From JADLHS01 sp964594985 (GTDB taxonomy: Bacteria > Verrucomicrobiota > Verrucomicrobiia > Limisphaerales > JADLHS01): 64,000 bases of DNA. Position 1 is the stretch's first letter. Each line of letters begins with the position of its first letter. Below, piece by piece: positions 1 to 7,808 of this stretch. Location: NCBI GenBank assembly GCA_964594985.1, contig CAZQNQ010000017.1:1-64000 (forward strand). The letters run 5' to 3'. Both the position numbers and the translations under genes were made by a program. The notes beneath the pieces were generated by a model that saw only the letters and a program-made list of their open reading frames with translations, ran no database searches and was not told where the DNA came from.

Positions 1-102
1 CAATTAAATCAATGGGTTCAGCAATCCTTAACCTGGTTATCTAGGACAGCCCCTTTTATTTTGTTACAGACTCTAAGTCCTTACCCGGTTTTGATCGTGA
101 CG

Positions 103-339
103 ATGTTTTTCGTCGGTGCATGGTCGGCTTTGGCCACGTCGCGCGAACGTATTTTGATCAACGACAACTGACGGTTCACCAAGGGCGATCCCACGAACAT
201 CAACTCGAAGAGCCTGCTTTGCGATGTACGCCCGGATTTGCGGGCTGAAGATCAGCGCGAACGATTGGTTGAAGCCACCGAGGACGCGCCGAAGGTGTCG
301 GCGAGCCGCACTGTTTCCATCGCCTTCACGCCGAAGTGA
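103..339 (+). pseudogene. Broken N-terminal fragment of a GH2-type glycosidase (beta-galactosidase-like)
   Basis: One frame reads from ATG 103 to TGA 337-339 with a single internal TGA at 169-171. The start resembles a signal peptide (MFFVGAWSALA). It is followed by RERILINDN-stop-RFTKGDP and then LLCDVRP. From memory of GH2 enzymes of Verrucomicrobia and related bacteria, this matches the first residues of the mature protein, where the stop codon position holds tryptophan (NDNWRFTKGDP). Everything after about 30 further residues is missing, so the catalytic domain is gone. I read this as a decayed, 3'-truncated gene. The match rests on motif recall, not on an alignment. TGA as selenocysteine is unlikely because the frame ends soon afterwards. 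Confidence 0.5.
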
Positions 340-440
340 GTTGGATATCACCAACCAACTCGCTTCGGCAGCGGTGTCTGCGGAGACGTGTGGAGGCCCG
401 CTCTGCCGCGTCCCGCAGATTTAATGGCCGCCGCCGCCGC

Positions 441-1811
441 TCAGGTTTGTGTGTCCAACCACTTCAGCGCGCCGGTCTCATCGGTGAACTGACCTTCGAG
501 CTGCGCTTCAAACGCGGCGTCCAGCAAGACGCCGAAGCGTTTGCCGGGTTGCATGCCTCGCGCGATCAGGTGCCGGCCTTGCAACAACGGCTTTGGCGCG
601 GCGTCGCGCAACCGCAGTTCCTCGGCTTTGGTGCGCAGCGCCAGCACGCCCTCATGAATAATCTTGGCTTTGGGTGGTCGCCCGAAATGATCCGCTGTCA
701 TCACCAGACAAAGTTCCGCAATGGTGGCAGGCTTCAAGCTGTTCGCGAGCCGGCGCACGGCGCGATCGCTGACCGCCTGCATGTGCGCCAGATGATGCGT
801 TACCAGCGGCACGACCCGCTCCTTGATTTCGTTCGGCGCGGCGATGCGTATCAAAAATGTTTCCGCCAGCGGGCCGCCCTGTTCCTCGTGTCCCGGCGAC
901 ACGATCCGCCTCCGGCCTTCCCGCTCGGCAGTGTGCGTGGTTTGCGGTTTGGCGAAGTCGTGCGCCAGCACGGCAAGCATGAGCACGCGGCGCGTCGTTT
1001 CATCGGCATTGCGCCACTCGGGCAATTCCGCCAACGCATCGCAACAGTGACAGGTGTGGATGAACACATCGCCCTCGGGATGCCATTCCGGGTCTTGCGG
1101 CGTGCCGTCCAGGGCGGCGAGTTCCGGGAAGTGTCGCAGCCAGCCGGTGTCTTTCAAGAAGCGCAGTCCGGCGGAGGGGCGCTGGCTCAACTGCGCCCAC
1201 TTGAACCACTCCAGGCCCACGCGCTCGACGGCCAGTTCGGGAAACGTCGGCGCGATGGAGCGGCACAGTTCCACCGTTTCCGGTGCGGGCGTCAGATTGA
1301 AGCGCGCCGCGAACTGCATTCCCCGCAGCACGCGCAACGGATCTTCCACAAATGCCGCGCTCGTGTGCCGCAACACTCGTTTCTCCAGATCCTCCCGCCC
1401 GCCGAAGAAGTCGAGATACTCGCCGGTGCGCGGATCAAACATCAGCGCGTTGAAGGTAAAGTCCCGGCGCCGCGCCGCTTCCTGTGGCGAAATATCCGGA
1501 TCGAACGCCACATCAAAACCTTTGTGCCCGGCGGCGGTCTTGGAATCGCGGCGCGGCAGGCTGAAATCCCATTGCCCGCCGCTCGCGCTGGAGAATTTGA
1601 TGACGCCAAACGATTTGCCGACCAGGTCCACGCGCCCGTGTCTGCCCAGCTCCCGCGCCAAGGTTTCGTAACCGACGCCATAGACTTCGAGATCAAAATC
1701 CTTCTGCGGGATGCCGAGCAGCGCATCGCGCACGCAGCCGCCCACGAGGTAGGCCCGGGCCAGCGCGGGCACTTCGCGCAGCAATCGCAGCAGTTCGGCG
1801 GGTAAATTCAT
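441..1811 (-). CDS. CCA tRNA nucleotidyltransferase / poly(A) polymerase family protein with HD domain
   Basis: A 456-residue class II nucleotidyltransferase. The head domain has GGCVRD (about residues 24-29) and the metal-binding DFDLEV (about 38-43). The RNA-binding motif RRRDFTFNAL and the ERVGLEWFKW helix region follow. A C-terminal HD-type domain carries HTCHCCDAL and VLAHDFAKP. This family either adds CCA to tRNA 3' ends or polyadenylates RNA, and sequence alone does not separate the two. The HD domain, as in E. coli Cca, suggests an added phosphohydrolase activity. It is followed on the same strand, upstream, by prmC (33 bp gap), so both may share a transcript. Start ATG 1811 gives MNLPAELLRLL. 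Confidence 0.9.
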   Translation of the reverse strand: MNLPAELLRLLREVPALARAYLVGGCVRDALLGIPQKDFDLEVYGVGYETLARELGRHGRVDLVGKSFGVIKFSSASGGQWDFSLPRRDSKTAAGHKGFDVAFDPDISPQEAARRRDFTFNALMFDPRTGEYLDFFGGREDLEKRVLRHTSAAFVEDPLRVLRGMQFAARFNLTPAPETVELCRSIAPTFPELAVERVGLEWFKWAQLSQRPSAGLRFLKDTGWLRHFPELAALDGTPQDPEWHPEGDVFIHTCHCCDALAELPEWRNADETTRRVLMLAVLAHDFAKPQTTHTAEREGRRRIVSPGHEEQGGPLAETFLIRIAAPNEIKERVVPLVTHHLAHMQAVSDRAVRRLANSLKPATIAELCLVMTADHFGRPPKAKIIHEGVLALRTKAEELRLRDAAPKPLLQGRHLIARGMQPGKRFGVLLDAAFEAQLEGQFTDETGALKWLDTQT

Positions 1812-1844
1812 GGCGTTGGATTTTCTCCCGAACCCCGGTTTTTC

Positions 1845-2777
1845 TCAAGCACTTGCCGGACTGGCGATCAGGAAGCGGAGGCGCTGGGTGTAATCCGGGT
1901 GAACGGCTTCGATTCTCCAGTTCTGCGCGGTGAGGATCGCGCTGATGGCGGCGGCCTGGCCTTCGCCAAACTCGAGCATGAGTTTGCCGTGGGGTTTGAG
2001 GAACGGCACGGCTTGGGCGGCGAGGCGACGGTAGAAATCCAATCCATCCGCGCCGCCGTCCAGCGCGCCGCGCGGGTCGTGGTCGCGGACTTCCGGTTGA
2101 AGCGTTTCAATTTCGGCGCTGGCGATGTACGGCGGATTGCTGACGATGAGATCGAAGCGTTCGCCCGGCGGCAAGGCGGCGAAGCCATCGCCGTGGCGGA
2201 ATTCGATGCGGTCGGCGAGACCGTTCCGCGCCGCGTTCTGTCTGGCAAGCGCCAAAGCGTCGGTCGAAACGTCCAATGCGACGACGTGGGCGGCGGGAGA
2301 TTTCGCCGCGAGTGCAATGGCGATGCAGCCGCTGCCCGTGCCGAAGTCCAGGGCGGTGGTAGGGCGCGTCACTCCGTGCGCGCCGTTGTCGCTGGTGCGG
2401 AGTGCGGCGGGCAGAGGACTGCCCGCCCTACCTTCACTTGGCGTGAGCTGATTTAAGAATTGCCAGCCGGCTTCGGCGAGCAATTCAGTTTCGGGGCGCG
2501 GGATGAGGACGTGGCGGTTGACGGTCATTTCCAAGCCGCAAAAGGAAGTTGAACCGACGAGGTGCTGGAGCGGTTCACGTTGCCCGCGGCGTTGGACGAG
2601 TTTGCGGAGTGAGTCGAGTTCCGGTTCGGTGAGTTTGCGTTCGAAGTTCAGGTAGAGCTTCATGCGCGGGAGTTGCAGCACGTGGGCGAGCAGCAACTCC
2701 GTTTGCAGGCGGGGCGAGTCCACGCCTTTTTTGGCGAGGAAGTCCGAACTTTTTGAGATGACTTCGAGAACGGTCAC
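1845..2777 (-). CDS. prmC: Release factor glutamine methyltransferase PrmC (HemK), with an in-frame repeat insertion
   Basis: S-adenosylmethionine-dependent enzyme that methylates the GGQ glutamine of peptide chain release factors. An N-terminal helical domain (LLLAHVL) is followed by the IPRPETELL linker, SAM motif I (DFGTGSGCIAIALA) and the catalytic NPPY motif (IVSNPPYI). I chose GTG 2777 (MTVLEVISKSS). The longer frame to 2825 only translates a palindromic repeat at 2802-2890. Just before motif I the protein carries 25 extra residues (about 116-140) beginning GRAGSPLPAA and ending GAHGVTRPT. These are encoded exactly by the palindromic element at 2358-2432. Family members lack this insert, and it falls in the linker between the two domains. 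Confidence 0.93.
   Translation of the reverse strand: MTVLEVISKSSDFLAKKGVDSPRLQTELLLAHVLQLPRMKLYLNFERKLTEPELDSLRKLVQRRGQREPLQHLVGSTSFCGLEMTVNRHVLIPRPETELLAEAGWQFLNQLTPSEGRAGSPLPAALRTSDNGAHGVTRPTTALDFGTGSGCIAIALAAKSPAAHVVALDVSTDALALARQNAARNGLADRIEFRHGDGFAALPPGERFDLIVSNPPYIASAEIETLQPEVRDHDPRGALDGGADGLDFYRRLAAQAVPFLKPHGKLMLEFGEGQAAAISAILTAQNWRIEAVHPDYTQRLRFLIASPASA
2358..2432 (-). repeat. Type A palindromic element, in frame inside prmC
   Basis: 75 bp (25 codons) bounded by inverted ends GGTAGGGCG/CGCCCTACC. Inside are two smaller hairpins, GCGGGCAG…CTGCCCGC and GGCGCG…CGCGCC, giving a cloverleaf-like fold. It starts exactly on a codon boundary. The same element lies in two other genes here (12704-12811 and 16587-16661), in the same orientation and frame relative to the host gene. 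Confidence 0.85.
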
Positions 2778-2801
2778 TTGAACTTGATAGAACAGGCTTT
2801 T

Positions 2802-2890
2802 AACCGCGAAATACACGAAACACACGAAAACAAAAACAGGACGATTGCCTCTTTGGTGACCCTTTCGTGTGTTTTGTGTGTTTCGTGGTT
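2802..2890. repeat. Palindromic repeat of the 'CACGAAACACACGAAAA' type
   Basis: Left arm AACCGCGAAATACACGAAAC and right arm GTGTGTTTCGTGGTT form a long imperfect inverted repeat between prmC and the thioredoxin-fold gene. A related arm pair occurs at 50404-50609. It is probably the reason the prmC frame appears to extend upstream of its real start. Confidence 0.7.
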
Positions 2891-2906
2891 GTTAATTCGA
2901 GTCAAC

Positions 2907-3488
2907 TCAATGCGCGAAGTAGTCCGGTTCGTTCCCGGCTTTCCACTTGATGTTGCAGCCAAGGCTGGGCTTTTGCGCGGCGGCGATCGGCTGGTTGTTC
3001 AGCAAGGAATCAATCGCCGCGCGCAGGTCTGTGCCGGTGACGGGAATGCCGTTGCCGGGGCGGCTGTCGTCCAGTTGGCCGCGATAAACGAGGCGATGAT
3101 TGCGGTCGAACAGGAAAAAATCCGGCGTGCAAGCGGCGCGATATGCGTGGGCGACGGCTTGCGATTCATCGTAGAGATACGGAAAATTATATCCGGCGGC
3201 GCGGGCTTCTTCGATCATCTTTGCGGGGCTGTCATCGGGATAATTGACCGCGTCGTTCGAGCTGATGGCGACAACGGCCACATTTTTCGGGGCGTAATCG
3301 CGGCCCAGCCTGGCGAGTTCATCGCGCACATGCTTCACGAACGGGCAATGGTTGCAGAGGAACATGACGAGCAGGGCGGGGTGGCCGGTCAGTTCGCCGA
3401 GGGAAACGAGTTTGCCGTTGGTGTCGGGCAGCCGGAAATCCGGCGCGGTCGTCCCAAGCGGGAGCATGGTGGATGGGGTTCTAGCCAT
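2907..3488 (-). CDS. Thioredoxin-fold (AhpC/TSA-like) thiol oxidoreductase
   Basis: About 193 residues from ATG 3488 (MARTPSTMLPLG); an upstream ATG at 3509 is in frame but less likely. The fold begins with APDFRLPDTNGK, followed by the redox motif CNHC at residues 45-48 in MFLCNHCPFVKH and the cis-proline TPDFF. This combination belongs to the cytoplasmic 'thioredoxin family protein' group related to peroxiredoxins and ResA. Its substrate is not known. The C-terminal tail (SLGCNIKWKAGNEPDYF) is typical of this subgroup. No signal peptide is visible. It faces the same way as prmC, with a repeat between them. Confidence 0.88.
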   Translation of the reverse strand: MARTPSTMLPLGTTAPDFRLPDTNGKLVSLGELTGHPALLVMFLCNHCPFVKHVRDELARLGRDYAPKNVAVVAISSNDAVNYPDDSPAKMIEEARAAGYNFPYLYDESQAVAHAYRAACTPDFFLFDRNHRLVYRGQLDDSRPGNGIPVTGTDLRAAIDSLLNNQPIAAAQKPSLGCNIKWKAGNEPDYFAH

Positions 3489-3549
3489 GCGGAAACTTTG
3501 CGGAGGCACTGTGGCAAAGTCGAGTGCGGTTTATCGCGTGGTGGAATGG

Positions 3550-3734
3550 GGGTGTGATTAAAGTCGGGTGAAGGCTGGGGCGATTTTCTCTGGAGCGCGG
3601 CTGTCCCCAGCCGCAGCGCGCCCGGAGTTTGCTGCGGTTGTCGCCGGAGTAGTGCCGCCTGGTTGCTTGCCACCTGCTGCGGCTGAGGACAGCCGCGCTC
3701 CGGCAGAGATTCTCACCCACTTTTAATTACACCC
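3550..3734. repeat. Composite palindrome with GGGTGTGATT ends
   Basis: Outer arms GGGTGTGATTAAAGT / TTTTAATTACACCC enclose a second palindrome, GGAGCGCGGCTGTCC … GGACAGCCGCGCTCC. The inner one is related to the element at 61781-61905. The same outer GGGTGTG end begins the unrelated-looking element at 50660-50802. Confidence 0.7.
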
Positions 3735-3758
3735 GTTGAATGGCTTTGCGTTTCCGAT

Positions 3759-3901
3759 GGGTGCGACTGAAACTGCCGCGCAGTTTATGTTCTTATTCTT
3801 AATCTTTTTCTTAATCTTAATCTCCCGAGCCTGAAGATTAAGAACAAGATTAAGATTACGATTAAGAACCGCGGCGATGCGCGGCAGTTCCAGTCATACC
3901 C
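3759..3901. repeat. 143-bp palindrome with TTAATC-hexamer core, copy 1
   Basis: The ends GGGTGCGACTGAAACTGCCG / CGGCAGTTCCAGTCATACCC are inverted. The core is runs of CTTAAT facing runs of ATTAAG, which would form a long hairpin. The copy at 50660-50802 has exactly the same length. A core-only copy lies at 38177-38247. Confidence 0.8.
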
Positions 3902-4401
3902 GCTTTCGATCGAAATCAGTTACCGGCTGCGTGTTCTCAGTGCGACCACTGTTGATTGGTACAAATCTTTTTCGCGCGCAAGCGCGCTGCTTGTCACCAA
4001 AACGTTTCCTGATTTTCACTCATGATGTGGTCAGAAACCCTGATTTCATTGGGGGAAATGCGGTGTTAATAACTCGCGAATAAGTGTTAATATGTTGTCC
4101 TCGTAAGCGACTGTCCCATTTCATAAAAATCTTCCTCGCGATCAGGATTCACTTCACGTATTCGCCCGCGGAAACTTAGTTGTTCGGCGGGCTGTTTTGT
4201 CGGTGGTTGTAAGTTGTTGATTTGCAGCGAAGTGAAGCCGGGATTGGCAGGCGTCAGGCTCTGGAGAAATAACGGCCCGAGAGTTTTTGATGGCGCAGGC
4301 TTTTGCCGGTGTTAAAAATGGGGACACAAAACGTCCGCAGAACCAAGATTTGGGGCTAAGTGAATAAAATTCAGGATAACCGGGCCGGAGGGGTTAAAGA
4401 C
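3902..4401. other. dnaA leader region without a gene
   Basis: About 500 bp upstream of dnaA. Two direct copies of GTGTTAATA (4063-4071 and 4084-4092) sit in an AT-richer stretch. I saw no DnaA box matching TTATCCACA and no convincing open frame, so I do not call an origin here. The dnaA promoter is presumably inside this stretch. Confidence 0.5.
4387..4393 (+). promoter_or_regulatory. Shine-Dalgarno site setting the dnaA start
   Basis: GGAGGGG ends 8 bases before ATG 4402. This favours that start over the in-frame GTG at 4360, which has no such site. Confidence 0.6.
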
Positions 4402-5793
4402 ATGCAAGCTTCGGCTGAGAAAATTTGGCGTTCCGCACAGGAACAATTGCGCTCCATGTTGAGCGCGGACACCTTCAATCTTTGGTTCGCACCCCTGCGC
4501 GCCACCGGGATGGAAGGTGACTGCGTCGTGCTGGAAGTCGCCAACGATTTCTGTGAAGTGTGGCTCAAGGACAACTACCAAGGGTTGCTGCAAGATGTGT
4601 TGAGCATCGCGGCGGCCCGGCAACTGCGCGCCAAGTTTATTGTGGCGAACGGACAAATCGCTTCAGTGGCGACGGCGGTGGTCCCGCCCGCCAGGAAAGT
4701 TGAGCCGGTCGCAACCAGGCCCAAGCCCGTTGCGGCGCCGGTGCATCAGGATCGCGCCCCGGCCAACGGCGAATGGAATTTCAATCCCAAGAACACCTTC
4801 GAGACGTTCGTCGTCGGCAACAACAACAACTTCGCCTACGCCGCCGCCAAGGCCGTGGCGGAAGCCCCGGGCAAATCTTACAATCCGCTGTTCCTCTACG
4901 GCGGCGTCGGTCTGGGCAAGACCCACTTGCTCCACGCCATCGGCCAGCATGTCGCCAGCACCAAGAAGGGCGCGCGCGTCGGTTACGTTTCCTCCGAGAA
5001 GTTCACCAACGAGTACATTGACGCGATCCAGAACAATTCGCTCGTCAAGTTCCGCAAGAAGTATCGCCAGACGGACGTGCTGTTGATTGACGACATCCAG
5101 TTCCTCTCGGGCAAGGAACGGATTCAGGAAGAATTCTTCCATACTTTCAACGCCTTGCACGAAGCGCACAAACAGATCGTGCTCACGTGCGATCGGCCCG
5201 CCAGCGAAATCCAGGGCTTGGAACATCGCTTGGTGTCGCGCTTTGAATGGGGTCTGGTCACCGATCTGCAACCGCCGGATGTCGAGATGCGTCAGGCCAT
5301 CTTGAACAAGAAGGCCGCCTCGATGGGCGTGACGTTGCCGGACGAGATCATGAGTTTCCTGGCGCATCGCATCCGCACCAACATCCGCCGGCTCGAAGGC
5401 GCGTTGATCCGCGTCGCGAGTTATGCCTCGCTCACGGGCAAGAAGTTGAATGTGGAAGTCGTGGAAGGTTTGCTGCGCGAAATCCTGCACGAAGAAGGCC
5501 GTTTCTCCGTCAACATCGAGGTCATCCAGAAGAAGGTGGCCGAGCACTTTGATATCCGCCTCGCGGACATGACCAGCAAACGCCGTCCGGAAAACATCGC
5601 GTTTCCGCGGCAGGTCGCCATGTTTCTCTCGCGTCAGATGACCGAAAACTCACTCAGCACCATCGGCGAAGCTTTTGGGGGCCGCGATCACGGTACCGTG
5701 CTTCATGCCTGTCGCTTGGTGAAAGACCGCATGGAGATTGATGCCAACATCCGTCAGGTCGTCAGCTATCTGGAAAAACAGTTGATGCGCTGA
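4402..5793 (+). CDS. dnaA: Chromosomal replication initiator DnaA
   Basis: 463 residues from ATG 4402. Domain I (IWRSAQEQLRSML…FNLWF) and a Pro/Ala-rich domain II linker precede the AAA+ domain. That domain opens with NTFETFVVGNNNNFAYAAA, then Walker A GGVGLGKTH (about 170) and Walker B LLIDDIQFL (about 230). Domain IV ends with the DnaA-box-binding signature GGRDHGTVLHAC. It binds the replication origin and opens DNA in an ATP-dependent way; it can also act as a transcription factor. Length and motifs are complete. A terminator follows at 5831-5865. No dnaN or gyrase genes are adjacent, so the gene is outside the classic origin cluster. Confidence 0.98.
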   Translation: MQASAEKIWRSAQEQLRSMLSADTFNLWFAPLRATGMEGDCVVLEVANDFCEVWLKDNYQGLLQDVLSIAAARQLRAKFIVANGQIASVATAVVPPARKVEPVATRPKPVAAPVHQDRAPANGEWNFNPKNTFETFVVGNNNNFAYAAAKAVAEAPGKSYNPLFLYGGVGLGKTHLLHAIGQHVASTKKGARVGYVSSEKFTNEYIDAIQNNSLVKFRKKYRQTDVLLIDDIQFLSGKERIQEEFFHTFNALHEAHKQIVLTCDRPASEIQGLEHRLVSRFEWGLVTDLQPPDVEMRQAILNKKAASMGVTLPDEIMSFLAHRIRTNIRRLEGALIRVASYASLTGKKLNVEVVEGLLREILHEEGRFSVNIEVIQKKVAEHFDIRLADMTSKRRPENIAFPRQVAMFLSRQMTENSLSTIGEAFGGRDHGTVLHACRLVKDRMEIDANIRQVVSYLEKQLMR

Positions 5794-5830
5794 TTTCGTG
5801 GCCGCCGACGTGAGGAGGCGGAAAACTTTG

Positions 5831-5865
5831 AAACTCCCGGTTCGCCCTGCGGCTCGGGAGTTTTT
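5831..5865 (+). terminator. Rho-independent terminator after dnaA
   Basis: AAACTCCCG pairs with CGGGAGTTT across a short GC-rich loop and runs into TTTTT, 38 bp after the dnaA stop. Confidence 0.8.
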
Positions 5866-5903
5866 AACTTTAGACCTCAGACTTTAGACTTTAGACTCCC
5901 GCA

Positions 5904-6881
5904 ATGTCGGCAATTGAAGTCAGCGGCCTGACCAAAACCTTTCGCACCTACAAGAAGCAACCCGGCTTCAAAGGTGCGCTTCGCGGCCTGTTCAAACGCG
6001 AATACGAACAGGTCGCCGCCGTCAGCGATGTCAGCTTCACAGTCGAACCCGGCGAACTCGTCGGCTTTCTCGGCCCGAACGGCGCGGGCAAAACCACCAC
6101 GCTCAAGATGCTCGCCGGTCTGCTTTATCCCAGCAGCGGTGAAGCGAAAGTGTTGGGCCACGTCCCTTGGGAACGCGCTGATGCCTACCGCCGCCAGTTC
6201 GCGCTCGTGCTCGGGCAGAAGAACCAGCTCTGGTGGGATTTGCCCGCGCGCGAATCGCTGGAGTTGAACGCCAAGATCTACGGCATCCCCGAAGACCGCT
6301 TCGAACGCACCGTCGCCGAGATGACCGAGATGCTCAGCGTCCGCGACAAGCTCAACATCAGCGTGCGCGAACTTTCCCTCGGCGAACGTATGAAGATGGA
6401 GTTGATCGCCTCGCTCCTGCATCAGCCGAAGATTCTCTTCCTCGACGAACCGACCATCGGCCTCGACGTCGTTTCGCAGAAAGTCGTGCGTGAATTCCTC
6501 AAGCACCACAACGCCACGCAAAAGACCACCATCCTGCTCACCAGCCATTACATGGCGGATATTCAGGCCCTGTGCGAACGCGTCATCATCATTGACCACG
6601 GGAAAATTTCCTTCGACGGCAAACTCAGCGACGTCGTGGATCGCTTTGCCGACTTCAAACTCATCACCATCCAATGCGACGGCGTGGATGGCTGCTCCGA
6701 CGAAAGCCTGAAGAAATACGGCGAACTCGTGGAAAAAACGCCCGGCAGCATCAAACTCAAGGTCAAACGCGACCGCGTCATCCCCGTCTGCAAGGCGTTG
6801 CTGGACGAACTCCCCGTGCGCGACATAGACATCGAGGAAGTCCCCATCGAAGACGTCATCCGGCAGATGTTTGCGCGGTAG
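5904..6881 (+). CDS. ABC transporter ATP-binding protein (ABC-2 / DRA-NatA type)
   Basis: 325 residues with Walker A GPNGAGKTT (57-65), a Q-loop (LVLGQKNQLWWDLP), signature LSLGE (157-161), Walker B ILFLDEP (177-183) and switch histidine in LLTSHYMAD. The C-terminal roughly 90 residues (from KLSDVVDRFADF) are the extension seen in ATPases that pair with ABC-2 permeases. Such genes are normally followed by one or two permease genes, but here none follows. Instead there is an HNH endonuclease module, and beyond it a second copy of this gene's last 110 bp. The export substrate cannot be told. The missing permeases suggest that the original operon was broken. Confidence 0.9.
   Translation: MSAIEVSGLTKTFRTYKKQPGFKGALRGLFKREYEQVAAVSDVSFTVEPGELVGFLGPNGAGKTTTLKMLAGLLYPSSGEAKVLGHVPWERADAYRRQFALVLGQKNQLWWDLPARESLELNAKIYGIPEDRFERTVAEMTEMLSVRDKLNISVRELSLGERMKMELIASLLHQPKILFLDEPTIGLDVVSQKVVREFLKHHNATQKTTILLTSHYMADIQALCERVIIIDHGKISFDGKLSDVVDRFADFKLITIQCDGVDGCSDESLKKYGELVEKTPGSIKLKVKRDRVIPVCKALLDELPVRDIDIEEVPIEDVIRQMFAR
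6772..6881 (+). repeat. Direct repeat, left copy (3' end of the ABC ATPase gene)
   Basis: 110 bp ending in the ATPase stop codon. It aligns without gaps to 7636-7745, 864 bp further on. I count seven base differences, all synonymous or in the stop codon (TAG versus TGA). Confidence 0.95.
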
Positions 6882-6908
6882 CAGCGATGCCTCGTTTCGG
6901 TTCCGCGT

Positions 6909-7310
6909 TCAAGGCCAGCGCCCGATCCCAAGCAATTCCGTTCGCAGATCGAGCCGGATGCTGGCATTCATTTTCAACAAACGCCCGGTTGCCCTTCCGA
7001 CAGATGTTCGCCCCGTGATGACCGCTCCGACAATTCGGAAATGTTCATCCCAAACCTCGCGGCGCGGATCGAACAATCGCGTCATCTGATTCGTTTCGGG
7101 ATCAATCGCGGCGAGATTTGGCCCTTTGTATCGGTTGCAGTGGTAGCAGGCCAGCGCCAGGTTCGCTTCATCGTCCAAGCCGCCATGTTGCCGGGCAACG
7201 ATGTGTTCGGTGTGAAAGGAGAACAGCGCATCGTCCTCCTGACGGACCCGGCAATACTCGCAGCGGTTGCTGGCCCGGTCGCGAACTAGCCTTCGCAAAG
7301 CGGCGTCCAT
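6909..7310 (-). CDS. HNH endonuclease (small, free-standing)
   Basis: 133 residues. The zinc and catalytic elements are visible: CEYC near residue 18, then TEHIVARQHGG (catalytic histidine), NLALACYHCNRYKG (asparagine and second Cys pair), and the tail LFDPRREVWDEHF. This is a common family in Verrucomicrobia, Planctomycetes and Cyanobacteria with unproven targets. Its ATG (7310) overlaps the upstream TGA by one base (TGATG), so it is translationally coupled to the 88-residue protein. It lies tail to tail with the ABC ATPase gene, inside the 864-bp duplicated unit. Confidence 0.9.
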   Translation of the reverse strand: MDAALRRLVRDRASNRCEYCRVRQEDDALFSFHTEHIVARQHGGLDDEANLALACYHCNRYKGPNLAAIDPETNQMTRLFDPRREVWDEHFRIVGAVITGRTSVGRATGRLLKMNASIRLDLRTELLGIGRWP

Positions 7311-7576
7311 CAGCGCGCGGGAGCTTTGGCGAGTAACGCGCGGGCTTTGGCTTGCAGGAGCGCGATGAGATTTCCGGCGGAGAGATAACTGTCGTACTCG
7401 GACGCTTCATCCGCCGAAAGCGTTCCCGCGCTGGACTTGCCAGCCAGTTCTTCAATGCGCGCCTGCGCAGCGGCTGGCGCGCGAAGATTCAGCAACGACT
7501 GCGCCGCCTCCGGCGTTAAACACCGCGTCACCGGATCCAGCAACTGATCGAGTACATGGATGCCATTCGTCGTCAT
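7310..7576 (-). CDS. Small helical protein paired with the HNH endonuclease
   Basis: 88 residues from ATG 7576 (MTTNGIHVLDQLLDP). The longer frame to 7777 only translates the duplicated ATPase gene end. It contains QARIEELAGKSSAGTLSADE, then EYDSYLSAGNLIALLQAKAR. From memory, a family of about 80 residues with the pattern 'ARIDELA…G.LT..E..EYE.Y……LQAKAR' is repeatedly found just before this HNH type. An antitoxin-like or accessory role is possible but unproven. It shares a one-base stop/start overlap with the HNH gene. Confidence 0.75.
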   Translation of the reverse strand: MTTNGIHVLDQLLDPVTRCLTPEAAQSLLNLRAPAAAQARIEELAGKSSAGTLSADEASEYDSYLSAGNLIALLQAKARALLAKAPAR

Positions 7577-7635
7577 GGCGTTACTATAACCTGCCAGCTT
7601 GGGACTGCAAGAATGCAACGGACAGGCGACCGACC

Positions 7636-7745
7636 ACCGCGTCATCCCCGTCTGCAAGGCGTTGCTGGACGAACTCCCCGTGCGCGACATTGACATTGAG
7701 GAAGTTCCCATCGAAGACGTCATCCGCCAGATGTTCGCGCGGTGA
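7636..7745 (+). repeat. Direct repeat, right copy of the ABC ATPase 3' end
   Basis: Encodes the same last residues as 6772-6881 (RVIPVCKALLDEL … IRQMFAR, then stop) with only synonymous changes, but has no start of its own. The upstream sequence is unrelated to the ATPase gene. Confidence 0.95.
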
Positions 7746-7808
7746 CGTGGCTGGGCGACCTCACTTCTGGCTCGCAAATTTCCCGACCTTTGCCATAGTC
7801 ATTGCACG

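Larger units (their letters stand above)
6882..7745. mobile_element. Candidate inserted HNH/small-protein module with duplicated gene end
   Basis: An 864-bp unit consisting of a two-gene operon on the minus strand plus a copy of the ATPase gene's last 110 bp. No terminal inverted repeats or transposase are visible. The arrangement resembles elements that enter at a gene's 3' end and bring a replacement end with them. That is inference from the duplication only. Confidence 0.4.

Noticed and set aside
169..171. TGA as a selenocysteine codon
   Set aside because: The expected residue is tryptophan, no SECIS-like hairpin was evident just downstream, and the frame ends 55 codons later.
336..1805. 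Long plus-strand frame (489 codons) opposite the CCA/poly(A) polymerase gene
   Set aside because: GC-rich antisense shadow with Arg/His/Gln-rich composition and no family motif; the minus-strand gene is unmistakable.
2778..3557. 259-codon plus-strand frame opposite the thioredoxin-fold gene
   Set aside because: Starts in the repeat at 2802-2890 and is a shadow of the real minus-strand gene.
3877..4083. Small plus-strand frame before dnaA
   Set aside because: Begins inside a palindrome and has no coding character; no homology recognised.
3902..4401. Replication origin upstream of dnaA
   Set aside because: No perfect DnaA boxes were found, only two GTGTTAATA repeats; dnaN and gyrase genes are not adjacent.
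6882..7745. Insertion sequence with transposase
   Set aside because: No transposase, terminal inverted repeats or short target duplication; only the HNH pair and the gene-end duplication are seen.
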